Assembly (NCBI GenBank): GCA_964390055.1
Contig: CAYMGQ010000005.1
Coordinates: 62,001-126,000, forward strand
Origin: CAYMGQ01 sp964390055
Lineage (GTDB): Bacteria > Bacillota > Clostridia > Peptostreptococcales > Natronincolaceae
Direction of reading: 5' to 3'
DNA length: 64,000 nucleotides
Shown here: positions 14,951 through 24,691 of the stretch, piece after piece
Position numbering within the stretch: position 1 is the first letter of the stretch
Layout: each line of letters starts with the position of its first letter
Notes under the pieces: generated by a model
Told to the model about the DNA's origin: nothing
What the model saw: only the letters and a program-made list of their open reading frames with translations
The model's database searches: none
Made by a program: the position numbers and the translations under genes

Positions 14951-17401
14951 TTAGCTTTTATCTTCTATTAAATTTTCTTCTTCCTCAGGCACTTGGGCAA
15001 TGGATACTATGCTTTCCCCTTCGTCAACCCTCATAAGGGTTACTCCTCTGGTATTCCTACCCATTTTTGAAATATTATCCACATTTAACCTTATTATAAT
15101 CCCATCATTGGTAATTAACATTATTTCATCCTGTTTTTCGACAATTCTTGCCCCAACTAGTAGGCCCGATTTTTTGCTTATATTAAAGGTTTTGACCCCC
15201 CTGCCACCCCTGCCTTGAACCCGGTATTGTTTTAAATCTGTTCTTTTTCCAAATCCATTTTGACTTACTACTAGTAGTTCTTTATCATCCTCCGCTATTT
15301 GCATGGCCACAACCTCATCCCCATCTAGCAGGTTAATTCCCTTAACCCCCATGGCTGTCCTGCCCATACTTCTTACGTCGGATTCTTTAAATCTTATAGA
15401 CATTGCCTTGGCTGTTATCATAATAATTTCCTTCCCTTTATCAGCCAGTCTTACCCCTATTAGTTCATCGTCTTCCCTAATATTTATGGCTATTAAACCA
15501 CTTCTCCTTGTATTTTCAAATTGACTTAGGTCTGTCTTTTTTACAATTCCCTTCTTGGTTGCCATTACAAGGTATTGGGGTCCCCAATCCCTACTAACGG
15601 CTATGGTTGTAGCTATGGTTTCATTGGGCTCAAGTTGTAGGAGGTTTACAATTGCAGTTCCCCTAGCCTGCCTTCTGGCTTCGGGTATTTCAAAGACATT
15701 TAATTTATAGGTCCTGCCTTTGTTTGTAAAGAATAATAAGTAGTCATGGGTTGATGTAATTATTAACTTTTCTACAAAATCATCTTCCCTAGTAGTTAGG
15801 GCAGCTATACCCTTACCTCCCCTTCTTTGGCTCTTATAAGTATCTGCAGGTAGCCTCTTAATATATCCAAAATGAGTTAATGTAATTGCTACATTTTCCT
15901 CTTCTATCATATCTTCAATATTAATTTCCTCAAAATTTAATTTTATTTCTGTCCTTCTTTCATCCCCATACTTGTCCTTTAGTTCTGTTAGTTCTTCCTT
16001 TACTATATTTAAAATTAATTCTTCACTTGCTAAAATTGCCCTTAGTTTTTCTATATATTTTATAGTTTCTATATATTCTTCTTCTATTTTTTCCCTTTCT
16101 AAACCGGTTAACCTCCTAAGCCTCATATCCAGGATTGCCTGGGCCTGTTTTTCTGATAGTTTAAAGTTCTCCATAAGGCCATCTTTTGCCATCTGATCTG
16201 TTTTAGAGGCCCTTATTAACTTAATAACTGCATCTAGATTATCTAGGGCTATTTTTAAACCCTCTAAAATATGGGCCTTAGCCTCTGCCCTGTTTAAATC
16301 AAATCTTGTCCTTCTAATTATTATTTCTTTTTGGTGGTCTAAATAGTGGCTTAGCATCTCCTTTAGGTTGAGGGTTCTGGGTTGGCCCTTTACCAGGGCA
16401 ATCATGATTATACTAAAGGTCTCCTCCATTTGAGAATGCTTGTAGAGTTTATTTAGGACTACATTGGCATTGGTACCCCTTCTTAATTCTATGACTATCC
16501 TCATGCCTGTCCTGTCACTTTCATCCCTTAGGTCAGAAATCCCCTCTATTTTTTTATCCCTTACTAGGTCTGCTATCTTTTCTATCAGTCTTGATTTATT
16601 AACTTGATAGGGAATTTCCCTGATCACTATTTGCTGCCTACCATGTTGTATTTCTTCAATTACAACCTTGGCCCTTACCTTGACCCTACCCCGTCCACTC
16701 TTATAGGCCTTTTTTATATCCTCAGTGCCTAGGATGGAGGCACCTGTAGGAAAGTCAGGCCCCTTTATTATCTTTAGAATCTCGTCCATTTCTATATATG
16801 GGTTATCAATTAGGGCTATAACCCCATCAATAACCTCCCTAAGGTTGTGGGGTGGTATTGATGTAGCCATACCTACTGCTATACCACTAGAACCATTTAC
16901 CAGCAGATTTGGAAACTTGCTGGGCATTACTTCCGGTTCCTTCATTGTTTCGTCAAAGTTGGGTATAAAATCTACTGTTTCTTTTTGTATATCCCTAATC
17001 ATTTCCATAGAAATGTTTGTTAGCCTTGCCTCTGTATAACGCATGGCCGCAGCCCTATCCCCATCAATGGAACCAAAGTTACCATGACCATCAACTAATT
17101 GGTATCTGGTAGAAAAGTTCTGGGCTAGCCTAACCATGGCATCATAAACAGCCATATCCCCATGGGGGTGGTATTTTCCCAGGACATCCCCCACTATACG
17201 GGCAGACTTCCTATGGGGTTTGTCTGGAGTTAGGCCCAATTCACTCATGGCATATAGTATTCTCCTATGGACAGGTTTTAGCCCATCCCTTACATCAGGG
17301 AGGGCCCTTCCTACAATAACACTCATAGCATAATCTATATAAGATTTCTTCATTTCATCTGCTATATTTATAGGGACAATCCTATTATTTTCTTCTCTCA
17401 T
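14951..17401 (-). CDS. gyrA: DNA gyrase subunit A
   Basis: The 816-residue protein has the GyrA N-terminal breakage domain (SYIDYAMSVIVGRALPDVRD, KPVHRRILYAM, KSARIVGDVLGKYHPHGD with the quinolone region, catalytic Tyr in AAAMRYTEARL) and six C-terminal beta-pinwheel repeats with the GyrA box QRRGGKG. With GyrB it introduces negative supercoils. The frame also has a TTG one codon earlier; the ATG at 17401 is preferred. It starts 15 bases after gyrB. Confidence 0.98.
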   Translation of the reverse strand: MREENNRIVPINIADEMKKSYIDYAMSVIVGRALPDVRDGLKPVHRRILYAMSELGLTPDKPHRKSARIVGDVLGKYHPHGDMAVYDAMVRLAQNFSTRYQLVDGHGNFGSIDGDRAAAMRYTEARLTNISMEMIRDIQKETVDFIPNFDETMKEPEVMPSKFPNLLVNGSSGIAVGMATSIPPHNLREVIDGVIALIDNPYIEMDEILKIIKGPDFPTGASILGTEDIKKAYKSGRGRVKVRAKVVIEEIQHGRQQIVIREIPYQVNKSRLIEKIADLVRDKKIEGISDLRDESDRTGMRIVIELRRGTNANVVLNKLYKHSQMEETFSIIMIALVKGQPRTLNLKEMLSHYLDHQKEIIIRRTRFDLNRAEAKAHILEGLKIALDNLDAVIKLIRASKTDQMAKDGLMENFKLSEKQAQAILDMRLRRLTGLEREKIEEEYIETIKYIEKLRAILASEELILNIVKEELTELKDKYGDERRTEIKLNFEEINIEDMIEEENVAITLTHFGYIKRLPADTYKSQRRGGKGIAALTTREDDFVEKLIITSTHDYLLFFTNKGRTYKLNVFEIPEARRQARGTAIVNLLQLEPNETIATTIAVSRDWGPQYLVMATKKGIVKKTDLSQFENTRRSGLIAINIREDDELIGVRLADKGKEIIMITAKAMSIRFKESDVRSMGRTAMGVKGINLLDGDEVVAMQIAEDDKELLVVSQNGFGKRTDLKQYRVQGRGGRGVKTFNISKKSGLLVGARIVEKQDEIMLITNDGIIIRLNVDNISKMGRNTRGVTLMRVDEGESIVSIAQVPEEEENLIEDKS

Positions 17402-17416
17402 CAATTATTCCCCCTA

Positions 17417-19393
17417 CTATATATCTAAATTTGTTACGTATTTTGCATTCTCTTCAATAAATTCTCTCCTAGGCTGTACCCTATCCCCCATTAAAGTTAT
17501 GAAAATCTCATCTGCAGCAGCAGCATCCTCTATGGCCACCTGCAATAATGTCCTGTTCTCAGGATTCATGGTAGTCTCCCATAACTGCTCTGGGTTCATC
17601 TCTCCTAGACCCTTATATCTTTGAATGTCGTATCTGGCATTCCTACCTATTTCATCTATTATCTTATCAAGTTCCCTATCAGAATAGGCATAGCTTTCAG
17701 TCCTACCCCTCTTTACCCTATAAAGGGGTGGTTGGGCTATATAGATATGGCCGACCTCTATCAAGGGTTTCATATACCTAAAGAAGAAGGTTAGTAATAG
17801 GGTTCTAATATGGGCACCATCTACGTCAGCATCTGTCATTATGACAATCTTATTGTATCTTAATTTTTCTATATCAAATTCCTCGCCAATCCCAGTACCA
17901 AAGGCGGTAATCATTGATCTTATTTCATCATAATTTAATATCCTGTCTAGCCGGGCCTTTTCCACATTCAAAATCTTACCCTTTAATGGTAGGATGGCCT
18001 GGGTAATCCTGTCCCTTCCTTGCTTGGCACTACCTCCGGCCGAGTCTCCCTCCACCAAAAATATTTCACTTAGGGCAGGGTCCTTTTCTGAACAATCGGC
18101 AAGCTTACCTGGTAGGGCCATGCCCTCTAAGGCACCCTTCCTCCTGGTTAACTCCCTGGCCCTTCTGGCAGCCTCCCTGGCCCTCTGGGCCCTTAGGGAC
18201 TTTTCTACTATGATTTTGGCCTCTTCGGGATTTTCCTCTAGGAATATTTCCAAACTTTCCCCGGTTATGGATTCTGATATTCCCCTCATCTCACTATTAC
18301 CTAGTTTAGTTTTGGTCTGTCCTTCAAATTGTGGTTCAAGTAATTTTACTGAAAGGATTGCCGTCAATCCCTCCCTAATATCTTCCCCAATGAAGTTTTG
18401 GTCCTTTTCCTTCAAAAAACCATTTCTCCTGGAATAATCATTAAAAATCCTAGTTAAGGCAGCCCTAAAGCCACTTAAATGGGTACCCCCCTCCTGGGTA
18501 TTTATATTATTGGCAAAGCTTATTATATTTTCCGAATAAGCATCAGTATACTGCATGGCTATTTCTATTATATTTCCGTCTCTTTCTCCCTCTATATAAA
18601 TGATTTTATCATGGAGGACAGTCCTCTTTTTATTTAAGTGTTCAACGAATTGACTAATCCCCCCACTATAATGGAAAACACTTTCCCTTTTCTCTTCTTT
18701 CTCCTGTCCTTCATCCTCATCCAGGTCTTCCCCATCTATAGGGTCTTTTTCCCTTTCGTCCTTCAGGGATATTTTTATACCCTTATTTAAAAAGGCTAAT
18801 TCCCTTAGCCTGTGCTCTAGGGTTTCATATTTATAATAGATTTCGTCAAATATATTTTCATCTGGTTTAAAAATTATACTTGTACCAGTTATTTTTGTAT
18901 GACCTATAATTTTCACATCTTCTAGGGGATTTCCCCTCTCATATTTTTGATAATATATTTTACCATTTCTTTTAACCCTTACCTCCAGGTACTCTGATAG
19001 GGCATTTACAACAGAAACTCCAACCCCATGGAGGCCACCTGAAACCTTGTAACCCCCTCCACCAAACTTACCCCCAGCATGTAGTACAGTTAAGACAGTC
19101 TCTATTGTAGATTTTCCTGTCTGGGGGTGGATATCCACGGGGATTCCCCTCCCATTATCTATAACTTCAATGGAATTATCCTTTTTAATAATAACATCTA
19201 TCTTGTCACAATATCCCGCTAGAGCTTCGTCTATACTATTATCTACCACTTCATAGACAATTTGATGTAAACCCCTGCTACCTGTACTGCCTATATACAT
19301 ACCTGGTCGTTTTCTAACGGGGTCTAGTCCTTCCAATACTTGAATTTGTTCTGCATTGTATTCCCTTGTTTGATTATCTAACTTTTCTCCCAC
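17417..19393 (-). CDS. gyrB: DNA gyrase subunit B
   Basis: The 658-residue protein has the GHKL ATPase domain (VDNSIDEALAGYCD, IEVIDNGRGIPVDIH, GGLHGVGVSVVNALS), transducer, TOPRIM domain (EIFLVEGDSAGGSAKQGRDR, IMTDADVDGAHIRTLLLTFF) and the GyrB C-terminus (QRYKGLGEMNPEQLWETTMN). The start is GTG at 19393 behind AGGAGG. It has an unusually long acidic insertion between the ATPase and transducer domains (DGEDLDEDEGQEKEEKRES), longer than in most relatives I know. Confidence 0.98.
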   Translation of the reverse strand: MGEKLDNQTREYNAEQIQVLEGLDPVRKRPGMYIGSTGSRGLHQIVYEVVDNSIDEALAGYCDKIDVIIKKDNSIEVIDNGRGIPVDIHPQTGKSTIETVLTVLHAGGKFGGGGYKVSGGLHGVGVSVVNALSEYLEVRVKRNGKIYYQKYERGNPLEDVKIIGHTKITGTSIIFKPDENIFDEIYYKYETLEHRLRELAFLNKGIKISLKDEREKDPIDGEDLDEDEGQEKEEKRESVFHYSGGISQFVEHLNKKRTVLHDKIIYIEGERDGNIIEIAMQYTDAYSENIISFANNINTQEGGTHLSGFRAALTRIFNDYSRRNGFLKEKDQNFIGEDIREGLTAILSVKLLEPQFEGQTKTKLGNSEMRGISESITGESLEIFLEENPEEAKIIVEKSLRAQRAREAARRARELTRRKGALEGMALPGKLADCSEKDPALSEIFLVEGDSAGGSAKQGRDRITQAILPLKGKILNVEKARLDRILNYDEIRSMITAFGTGIGEEFDIEKLRYNKIVIMTDADVDGAHIRTLLLTFFFRYMKPLIEVGHIYIAQPPLYRVKRGRTESYAYSDRELDKIIDEIGRNARYDIQRYKGLGEMNPEQLWETTMNPENRTLLQVAIEDAAAADEIFITLMGDRVQPRREFIEENAKYVTNLDI

Positions 19394-19434
19394 ATTATAA
19401 CCTCCTATTTCTCAAAGTATCTTTATAAATATTT

Positions 19435-19743
19435 TTATCTGGTGAAATTATCCTGGAAATTTGGAAGGGAATCAATAAATCCTGCCCTTTTTTGCAAAGT
19501 TACTGCAGAAATAGGGGACTCATATATGGTTGTCCTTGTATAACTTTTACTTGTCCTTTTTCCTCTTTCTACTATTACAAAGGACCTGGGCTCTTCTTGG
19601 GAAACTTTTTTAATACAACCCTCTTCCCTAGATTTTTTTAAAAAACTCCTAGTATCCCTAGATTTTAATGCAGACTTAATATCCATAATGCCAACAAGAT
19701 CCTTAAGGTTTATAGTTAGTTCACCACCCAAATGTAAAAACAT
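19435..19743 (-). CDS. remB: RemB-like protein (DUF370), extracellular matrix regulator family
   Basis: The 102-residue protein fits the DUF370/RemB (YaaB) family: MFLHLGGELTINLKDLVGIM, then RSFVIVERGKRTSKSYTRTT and SPISAVTLQKR. The family is related to the DNA-binding RemA and is usually encoded between recF and gyrB, as here. Its target in this organism is unknown. Confidence 0.88.
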   Translation of the reverse strand: MFLHLGGELTINLKDLVGIMDIKSALKSRDTRSFLKKSREEGCIKKVSQEEPRSFVIVERGKRTSKSYTRTTIYESPISAVTLQKRAGFIDSLPNFQDNFTR

Positions 19744-19838
19744 CCCTTACAGCCCCCTTATATTTTCAGGTAAATCCCTTGTATACTGCTAATCTCCTCC
19801 ACTTTACTATTATAACCTTAATTCTAATTTAATAAAAG

Positions 19839-20960
19839 TCAATTAATCTTTTTAAAGGAATTTGTGTTAATTTTTCCCTTATTTACATTGAAAACACTAC
19901 ATTCTCCTATATCCTCCATGGTTAATAGGTCCTCGCTTGTTGTAGTAATAAAGGTTTGAATCTTTCTTAGGTTTTTTAGCAAATATTCCTGCCTTTTGCT
20001 ATCCAACTCACTCATAACATCATCCAATAAAAGGATAGGGTACTCCCCTACCTCCCCCTTTATTAATTCCAATTCCGATAATTTTAGGGACAGGGCTGCT
20101 GTCCGCTGTTGTCCCTGTGACCCATAGTCCTTTACATTTAAACCATTAATTTTAAAGATTAAGTCGTCCCTATGGGGACCTGACAAGGTCAGCCCCCTTC
20201 TTTTTTCCTGCTCTTCTAATTCCCTTAATTGCCTAAGGAAATTTTTTTTAATATCATTAAATTCATCCCTGTCATCAAGGTTAATATTACTATCATAGAT
20301 AATCTCTAGATTTTCCAGCCCTTCAGTTATTTTCCTATGCATTAGCCTGGCCAATATCCCCAGTCTTTTTATAAAATTCCTACGATATATCATTAGATTA
20401 ACCCCATGGTTAACCAATTGTTCATCCCATATATCAAGGTCATATTTTTTTCCCCTGAAATCCTTTAGTATCCTATTTCTTTGCTGGATAACCTTGTTGT
20501 ATTGACCTAATATATGATGATACTTTGGTAGCATCTGGGAGAGCTCATCATCCATAAACTTTCTTCTCTCTCCCGGTCCCTCCTTGATAATTTTAAGATC
20601 CTCAGGGGAAAATAAGACAACATTTAGGTAGCCCAACAGGTCAGCATATCTTTTTAGGGGAAGTTTATTTACCCTAATGGTCTTCCTAGCCCCCTCCTTT
20701 AGGATTATTTCAATATCTATATTATCATTTATCTTCTTTACCTTAACTTTAACATAGGACCCCTTTGTGGATATTTTTGTCAACTCATTATCCCTATTAG
20801 TCCTAAAGGATTTTCCCATGGCCGCCAGATAGATGGATTCCAAGACATTTGTCTTTCCCTGGGCATTTTCCCCAATAAATATATTTAACTTAGGATGAAA
20901 TTTTAATTGAAGTCTCTCATAATTCCTGAAATTTATTAGCTTTAACCCTTCTACAATCAT
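19839..20960 (-). CDS. recF: DNA replication and repair protein RecF
   Basis: The 373-residue SMC-like ATPase has Walker A GENAQGKTNVLESIYLAAMG, the signature LSGPHRDDL and Walker B LLLDDVMSELDSKRQEYL. It loads RecA at gapped DNA with RecO and RecR (recR is at 41876). The ATG at 20960 has TTAGGAGGTCA. It lies 29 bases after yaaA. Confidence 0.97.
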   Translation of the reverse strand: MIVEGLKLINFRNYERLQLKFHPKLNIFIGENAQGKTNVLESIYLAAMGKSFRTNRDNELTKISTKGSYVKVKVKKINDNIDIEIILKEGARKTIRVNKLPLKRYADLLGYLNVVLFSPEDLKIIKEGPGERRKFMDDELSQMLPKYHHILGQYNKVIQQRNRILKDFRGKKYDLDIWDEQLVNHGVNLMIYRRNFIKRLGILARLMHRKITEGLENLEIIYDSNINLDDRDEFNDIKKNFLRQLRELEEQEKRRGLTLSGPHRDDLIFKINGLNVKDYGSQGQQRTAALSLKLSELELIKGEVGEYPILLLDDVMSELDSKRQEYLLKNLRKIQTFITTTSEDLLTMEDIGECSVFNVNKGKINTNSFKKIN

Positions 20961-20989
20961 TTAATATGACCTCCTAAGTTTGCTTGCAT

Positions 20990-21199
20990 TTAACCTACTT
21001 CTATTTTCACACCCTCCACCTCTATTACATCCCCTGGCCTTATCTTTTTCCCCCGTTGGACAACTATTTCATCATTGACCTTTACTCCACCATTGGTAAT
21101 TATTATTTTAGCCTGGCCACCAGTAGAGGCAATTCCTGAAAATTTTAGTAACTGGTCTAATTTAATAAAGTCTCCCTCTAGCTCTATTTTATCATGCAT
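20990..21199 (-). CDS. yaaA: S4-domain RNA-binding protein YaaA
   Basis: The 69-residue protein is one S4 RNA-binding domain (LEGDFIKLDQLLKFSGIAST, GGQAKIIITNGGVKVNDEIV, VQRGKKIRPGDVIEVEG). Members between dnaN and recF are linked to ribosome assembly. The frame opens at 21214, but GGGAGTGA supports the ATG at 21199. Confidence 0.93.
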   Translation of the reverse strand: MHDKIELEGDFIKLDQLLKFSGIASTGGQAKIIITNGGVKVNDEIVVQRGKKIRPGDVIEVEGVKIEVG

Positions 21200-21224
21200 A
21201 TTTATCACTCCCATTCAAAATAGT

Positions 21225-21248
21225 AACCCAGCATTTTTCTGCTGGGTT
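21225..21248 (-). terminator. Hairpin between dnaN and yaaA
   Basis: An 8-bp stem (AACCCAGC/GCTGGGTT, 8-base loop) follows the dnaN stop by 4 bases. There is no real T-run on the minus strand, so it is perhaps an attenuator or mRNA-stabilising end. Confidence 0.45.
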
Positions 21249-21252
21249 TTTA

Positions 21253-22356
21253 CTAGTTGGCTGATAGTCTTACGGGTAAAACCAAGTATATGTAATTATG
21301 GTTTGAAATTGGTTTTATTATTCCTGGACTAAGGTTTGTTGTAAACTCCAGGAATATTTCCTCTTCATCTATCACCCTTAGGGCATCTATTAGGTATCTG
21401 GAATTAAAGGCTATTTCTAGGGAATCCCCCTGGGATTCAATAAAAACTTCCTCGTAAACTGTACCCAATTCTGAATTTGATCTTATCACAATCATATTAT
21501 CTTCAATATTAAGTTTTATTAGGTTATTCCTACCCTCCCGGGCCACCAAGGCAGCCCTCTCAATGCTATTTAATAAGTCCTGGGTCTTAACCTTTATATT
21601 GGTCTTGTAGTTTTTTGGTAATATTTGCTTGTAATTAATAAATTCCCCTTCTAAAAGCCTAGATACTATTTTAATATTATCCATAGTGAAGAGTACATGG
21701 TTTTTTGTTACTGTCATCTCTAGACTTTCTTCATCTTGGTGAATTATACGGTTTATTTCATATAATGTTTTGGATGGAATAATTATTTTATTGTCACCAT
21801 TAGCTTCAAGTTTTCCCTTTCTTAGGGCCAGGCGGTAACCATCTAGGGCCACTAAGCTCAAATTGTTTTCCTCAATCTCTAGCAATATTCCCGTCAATAC
21901 AGGCCGGGATTCATCCTGGGATGTTGCAAATATAGTCTGTCTAATCATGTTTTTAAATAGGTCTTGGGAAATCTTGTAGGAAGTCCCCCCCTCTATGGAG
22001 GGTAATTCCGGGAAATCCCTAGGATCATGACCAATTATGTTAAATTTACTATTTTCACACTCTATATGTATCTGATTATTTTCCTTTAGTTCAATTTTAA
22101 CCTCTGAATCAGGAAGTTTCCTTACAATATCATTAAATAACCTTGCATCTAGGACTATGGCTCCTTCTCCATGGCTTTCCACCTCTATTAGGTGCTCTAT
22201 GCCCAATTCTAAATCAGTGGCCATTAGTTTTAGCTTATTGTCATAGCTTTCCAAATAAATACCCCTCAGTATGGGTAGGGTTGTCTTAGAAGATAAAGCC
22301 TTCTGTACAATATTTATAGAATTTAACAATTGTTTTTGCTGGCATACAAATCGCAT
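21253..22356 (-). CDS. dnaN: DNA polymerase III beta subunit (sliding clamp)
   Basis: The 367-residue clamp starts MRFVCQQKQLLNSINIVQKA and has three repeated clamp folds; TLPILRGIYLES and the C-terminal PVRLSAN (typically PVR at the partner pocket) are diagnostic. The frame is open 53 codons further upstream through DnaA boxes; AAGGAGGATATCCACTG fixes the ATG at 22356. Confidence 0.98.
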   Translation of the reverse strand: MRFVCQQKQLLNSINIVQKALSSKTTLPILRGIYLESYDNKLKLMATDLELGIEHLIEVESHGEGAIVLDARLFNDIVRKLPDSEVKIELKENNQIHIECENSKFNIIGHDPRDFPELPSIEGGTSYKISQDLFKNMIRQTIFATSQDESRPVLTGILLEIEENNLSLVALDGYRLALRKGKLEANGDNKIIIPSKTLYEINRIIHQDEESLEMTVTKNHVLFTMDNIKIVSRLLEGEFINYKQILPKNYKTNIKVKTQDLLNSIERAALVAREGRNNLIKLNIEDNMIVIRSNSELGTVYEEVFIESQGDSLEIAFNSRYLIDALRVIDEEEIFLEFTTNLSPGIIKPISNHNYIYLVLPVRLSAN

Positions 22357-22433
22357 CAGTGGATATCCTCCTTTATAAAATAAATATAATAAATATAAAA
22401 AACTAGTAGTAATAGTAGTAGGGCCTGTTATTT

Positions 22434-22563
22434 TGTGGATAAGTGGACAAGACCCTTGTAAGTATTCTTTGTCCACAGGGGATAAAATGTTAAAATCCTG
22501 GTGAAACTTATCCACATATCCAAGGCAAAAGCGGTTTTTACTATTATTTAAAAGTTATCAACA
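22434..22563. other. DnaA-box cluster in the dnaA-dnaN gap (second origin part)
   Basis: Perfect boxes TTATCCACA lie at 22434-22442 (minus) and 22508-22516 (plus). Near-matches are TTGTCCACA at 22469-22477 and TTATCAACA at 22555-22563. Together with the dnaA upstream cluster this gives a bipartite origin as in Bacillus. Confidence 0.75.
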
Positions 22564-22575
22564 AGTCCATCTTTA

Positions 22576-23913
22576 TTAATTTCTCTTTAATTCTTCAATC
22601 ATGCTTTTTATAGATTCATTCAATGCCCTGTCGTCCTTAATATCATTGGTTATCTTATCATGGGCATGTAAAACCGTAGTGTGGTCCCTGCCACCAAATT
22701 CTTCACCAATTTTAGGTAAAGACAAGTCTGTTAACTCTCTAGTTAGGTACATGGCAATTTGACGAGGGAAGGCAATAGCCCTTGTCCTCTTCCTGGATTC
22801 AAAATCTTCCATTTTAATATTATATTTATTTGAAACAATTTCTTTTATAAGGTCTACATTCAGCTGCCTAGCCTTGGAGGAGAAGATCTCCTTTAAAGCC
22901 TCGCTAGCTAAATCCACTGTTATTTCACTATTGGTAAGGGATGAGTAGGCCACTATCCTAATTAAAGCCCCTTCTAATTCCCTTATATTTGATTGTATTT
23001 TCTTAGCTATAAGTAGCATTACTTCATCTGGTATGTCTATATCCTCCATTTGGGCCTTTTTCCTTAGTATGGCGGTCCTTGTTTCAAAATCTGGTGGTTG
23101 GATGTCTGTTATAAGCCCCCATTCGAACCTATTCCTCAAGCGGTCTTCAAGAGTTGGTATGTCCTTAGGTGGACTATCACTTGAAATAATAATCTGCTTA
23201 TTAGACTCATGTAGGGCATTAAAAGTATGAAAAAATTCCTCCTGGGTACTTTCTTTACCGGCTATAAATTGGATGTCATCAACTAGTAGGACATCAACCT
23301 TCCTGTATTTATTCCTAAATTCCACATTTCTATCATCCCTTATAGAATTAATTAATTCGTTGGTAAAGGTTTCAGAGGAAACATAAGCAACCTTTGTATT
23401 GGGACTATTTTGTAAGATATAGTGGCCAATGGCATTCATTAAATGGGTCTTGCCTAGGCCAACACCCCCATAAATAAAGAGGGGATTATATGCCTTAGAT
23501 GGCGATTCTGCAACAGCTACACAGGCAGCATGGGCAAAGCGATTACTATTACCAATAACAAAGGTATCAAAGGTATATTTGGGATTTAATTGCAGATTAG
23601 AAAAATCACTATCGAATTCCTTTCGGGAATGAGTCCTAGTATTTTTGGATGTCCTAATATCACTACTTGGCAATATAAGCCTAATTTTATACTCTTGTAG
23701 GCTGGATTGTTTAATGGCATTGCTAATTAGAGTAATATAACGATTATTTAAAATATCCTTAATAAAATCATTGGGTGCCCCTAGGATAATGGTATCCTTG
23801 TCCAAACTAATGGGTTCAATGGGCTTAATCCAAGTGTTAAAACTTACTTCTGTCAATTCTTCTTTGATTATTTTTAAAGTATCTTCCCAAATTTGAGGTA
23901 GGTTGTCCTTCAT
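22576..23913 (-). CDS. dnaA: Chromosomal replication initiator DnaA
   Basis: The 445-residue protein has domain I (MKDNLPQIWEDTLKIIKEEL), the AAA+ domain with Walker A GGVGLGKTHLMNAIGHYI and Walker B VDVLLVDDIQFIAGKESTQE, and the domain IV DNA-binding signature GGRDHTTVLHAHDKI. It binds DnaA boxes and melts oriC. The frame extends 64 codons upstream in low-complexity origin DNA; ATAGGAGGTTATTTTGTA fixes the ATG at 23913. Confidence 0.98.
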   Translation of the reverse strand: MKDNLPQIWEDTLKIIKEELTEVSFNTWIKPIEPISLDKDTIILGAPNDFIKDILNNRYITLISNAIKQSSLQEYKIRLILPSSDIRTSKNTRTHSRKEFDSDFSNLQLNPKYTFDTFVIGNSNRFAHAACVAVAESPSKAYNPLFIYGGVGLGKTHLMNAIGHYILQNSPNTKVAYVSSETFTNELINSIRDDRNVEFRNKYRKVDVLLVDDIQFIAGKESTQEEFFHTFNALHESNKQIIISSDSPPKDIPTLEDRLRNRFEWGLITDIQPPDFETRTAILRKKAQMEDIDIPDEVMLLIAKKIQSNIRELEGALIRIVAYSSLTNSEITVDLASEALKEIFSSKARQLNVDLIKEIVSNKYNIKMEDFESRKRTRAIAFPRQIAMYLTRELTDLSLPKIGEEFGGRDHTTVLHAHDKITNDIKDDRALNESIKSMIEELKRN

Positions 23914-24494
23914 ATTACAAAATAACCTCCTATCTGTATTTTTAAATATATAGAAAAAAATTACAAGCAAAAAAGTTATCCAAAGAATTAATAACAAGTT
24001 GAGAAAAAAAAGACATTTCTCAGGTGTAATGTTTATAAAAAAACTATTAACAAGGTTATTAATAAGGATGTGGATAATTAAAGAAATAGAGAGAATTTTT
24101 TTCATTATTGTAACTTATCAACAAATAAATTTATTAAGAGATGAAAATACTATATAATAGTACTTGTATAGAAAAGCCTTAACTTATACACAAAGATATC
24201 CACAAAGTGTGCATAAGTGTGAATAAAGTTAATAAATTTACTAACATTATTAACAAGCAAGTATATAATAACAAATTTACCGGCTAAATTCAATACAAAT
24301 AAAAAAATTATCCACAAAAATAGGAATTGGGGAGGATTTTATGCACAGTTAGGACTTAGTTTTTTTCTTGACACTTTTTATCAATACCGTTATAATTTAT
24401 TTGTAGTATGTTCAGATTTAAAATCTTGTTCTATGCAAATGATAAATAGGTTTATATACCAGTTTTTCTGTAGCATTCGAAGGGGGTGTACTTT
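23914..24494. other. Chromosomal replication origin (oriC, dnaA-rpmH part)
   Basis: This 581-bp AT-rich gap at the strand switch holds perfect DnaA boxes at 24069-24077 (minus) and 24308-24316 (plus), and near-matches at 23976-23984, 24115-24123, 24184-24192, 24196-24204, 24208-24216, 24218-24226 and 24339-24347. A box-poor AT-rich stretch (about 24227-24300) is a candidate unwinding element. The dnaA promoter should lie here but I could not pick one convincingly. Confidence 0.9.
24368..24396 (+). promoter_or_regulatory. Consensus promoter of rpmH-rnpA operon
   Basis: TTGACA (24368-24373), 17 bases, TATAAT (24391-24396): a perfect SigA promoter. A DnaA-box variant (24339-24347) lies just upstream. 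Confidence 0.92.
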
Positions 24495-24629
24495 ATGAAG
24501 AGAACATATCAGCCAAAAAGAAGGCAAAGAAGTAGGGAGCATGGTTTTAGAAAAAGAATGAGAACAAAAAGCGGAAGAAGGATAATTAGGAACCGTAGAT
24601 TAAAGGGAAGAAAAAGGTTGACAGCATAA
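24495..24629 (+). CDS. rpmH: 50S ribosomal protein L34
   Basis: A 44-residue, very basic protein, MKRTYQPKRRQRSREHGFRK, then RMRTKSGRRI and GRKRLTA, the classic L34 sequence. The start has GAAGGGGGTGTACTTT before it. It is the first gene right of the origin. Confidence 0.97.
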   Translation: MKRTYQPKRRQRSREHGFRKRMRTKSGRRIIRNRRLKGRKRLTA

Positions 24630-24650
24630 GGCCGCACTATGTGGCCTTTT
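24628..24650 (+). terminator. Hairpin after rpmH
   Basis: AAGGC and GCCTT pair with inner CAC/GTG, followed by TTTTTGTG. It starts at the rpmH stop and likely reduces read-through into rnpA, giving more L34 mRNA than RnpA mRNA. Confidence 0.65.
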
Positions 24651-24691
24651 TGTGTAGGAATGAATTTGGAGGGACAGATTGGAGGTAGGGG

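Noticed and set aside
23914..24105. Long hydrophobic N-terminal extension of dnaA
   Set aside because: Low-complexity AT-rich origin DNA read by chance; DnaA domain I begins at the ATG with a perfect ribosome site.
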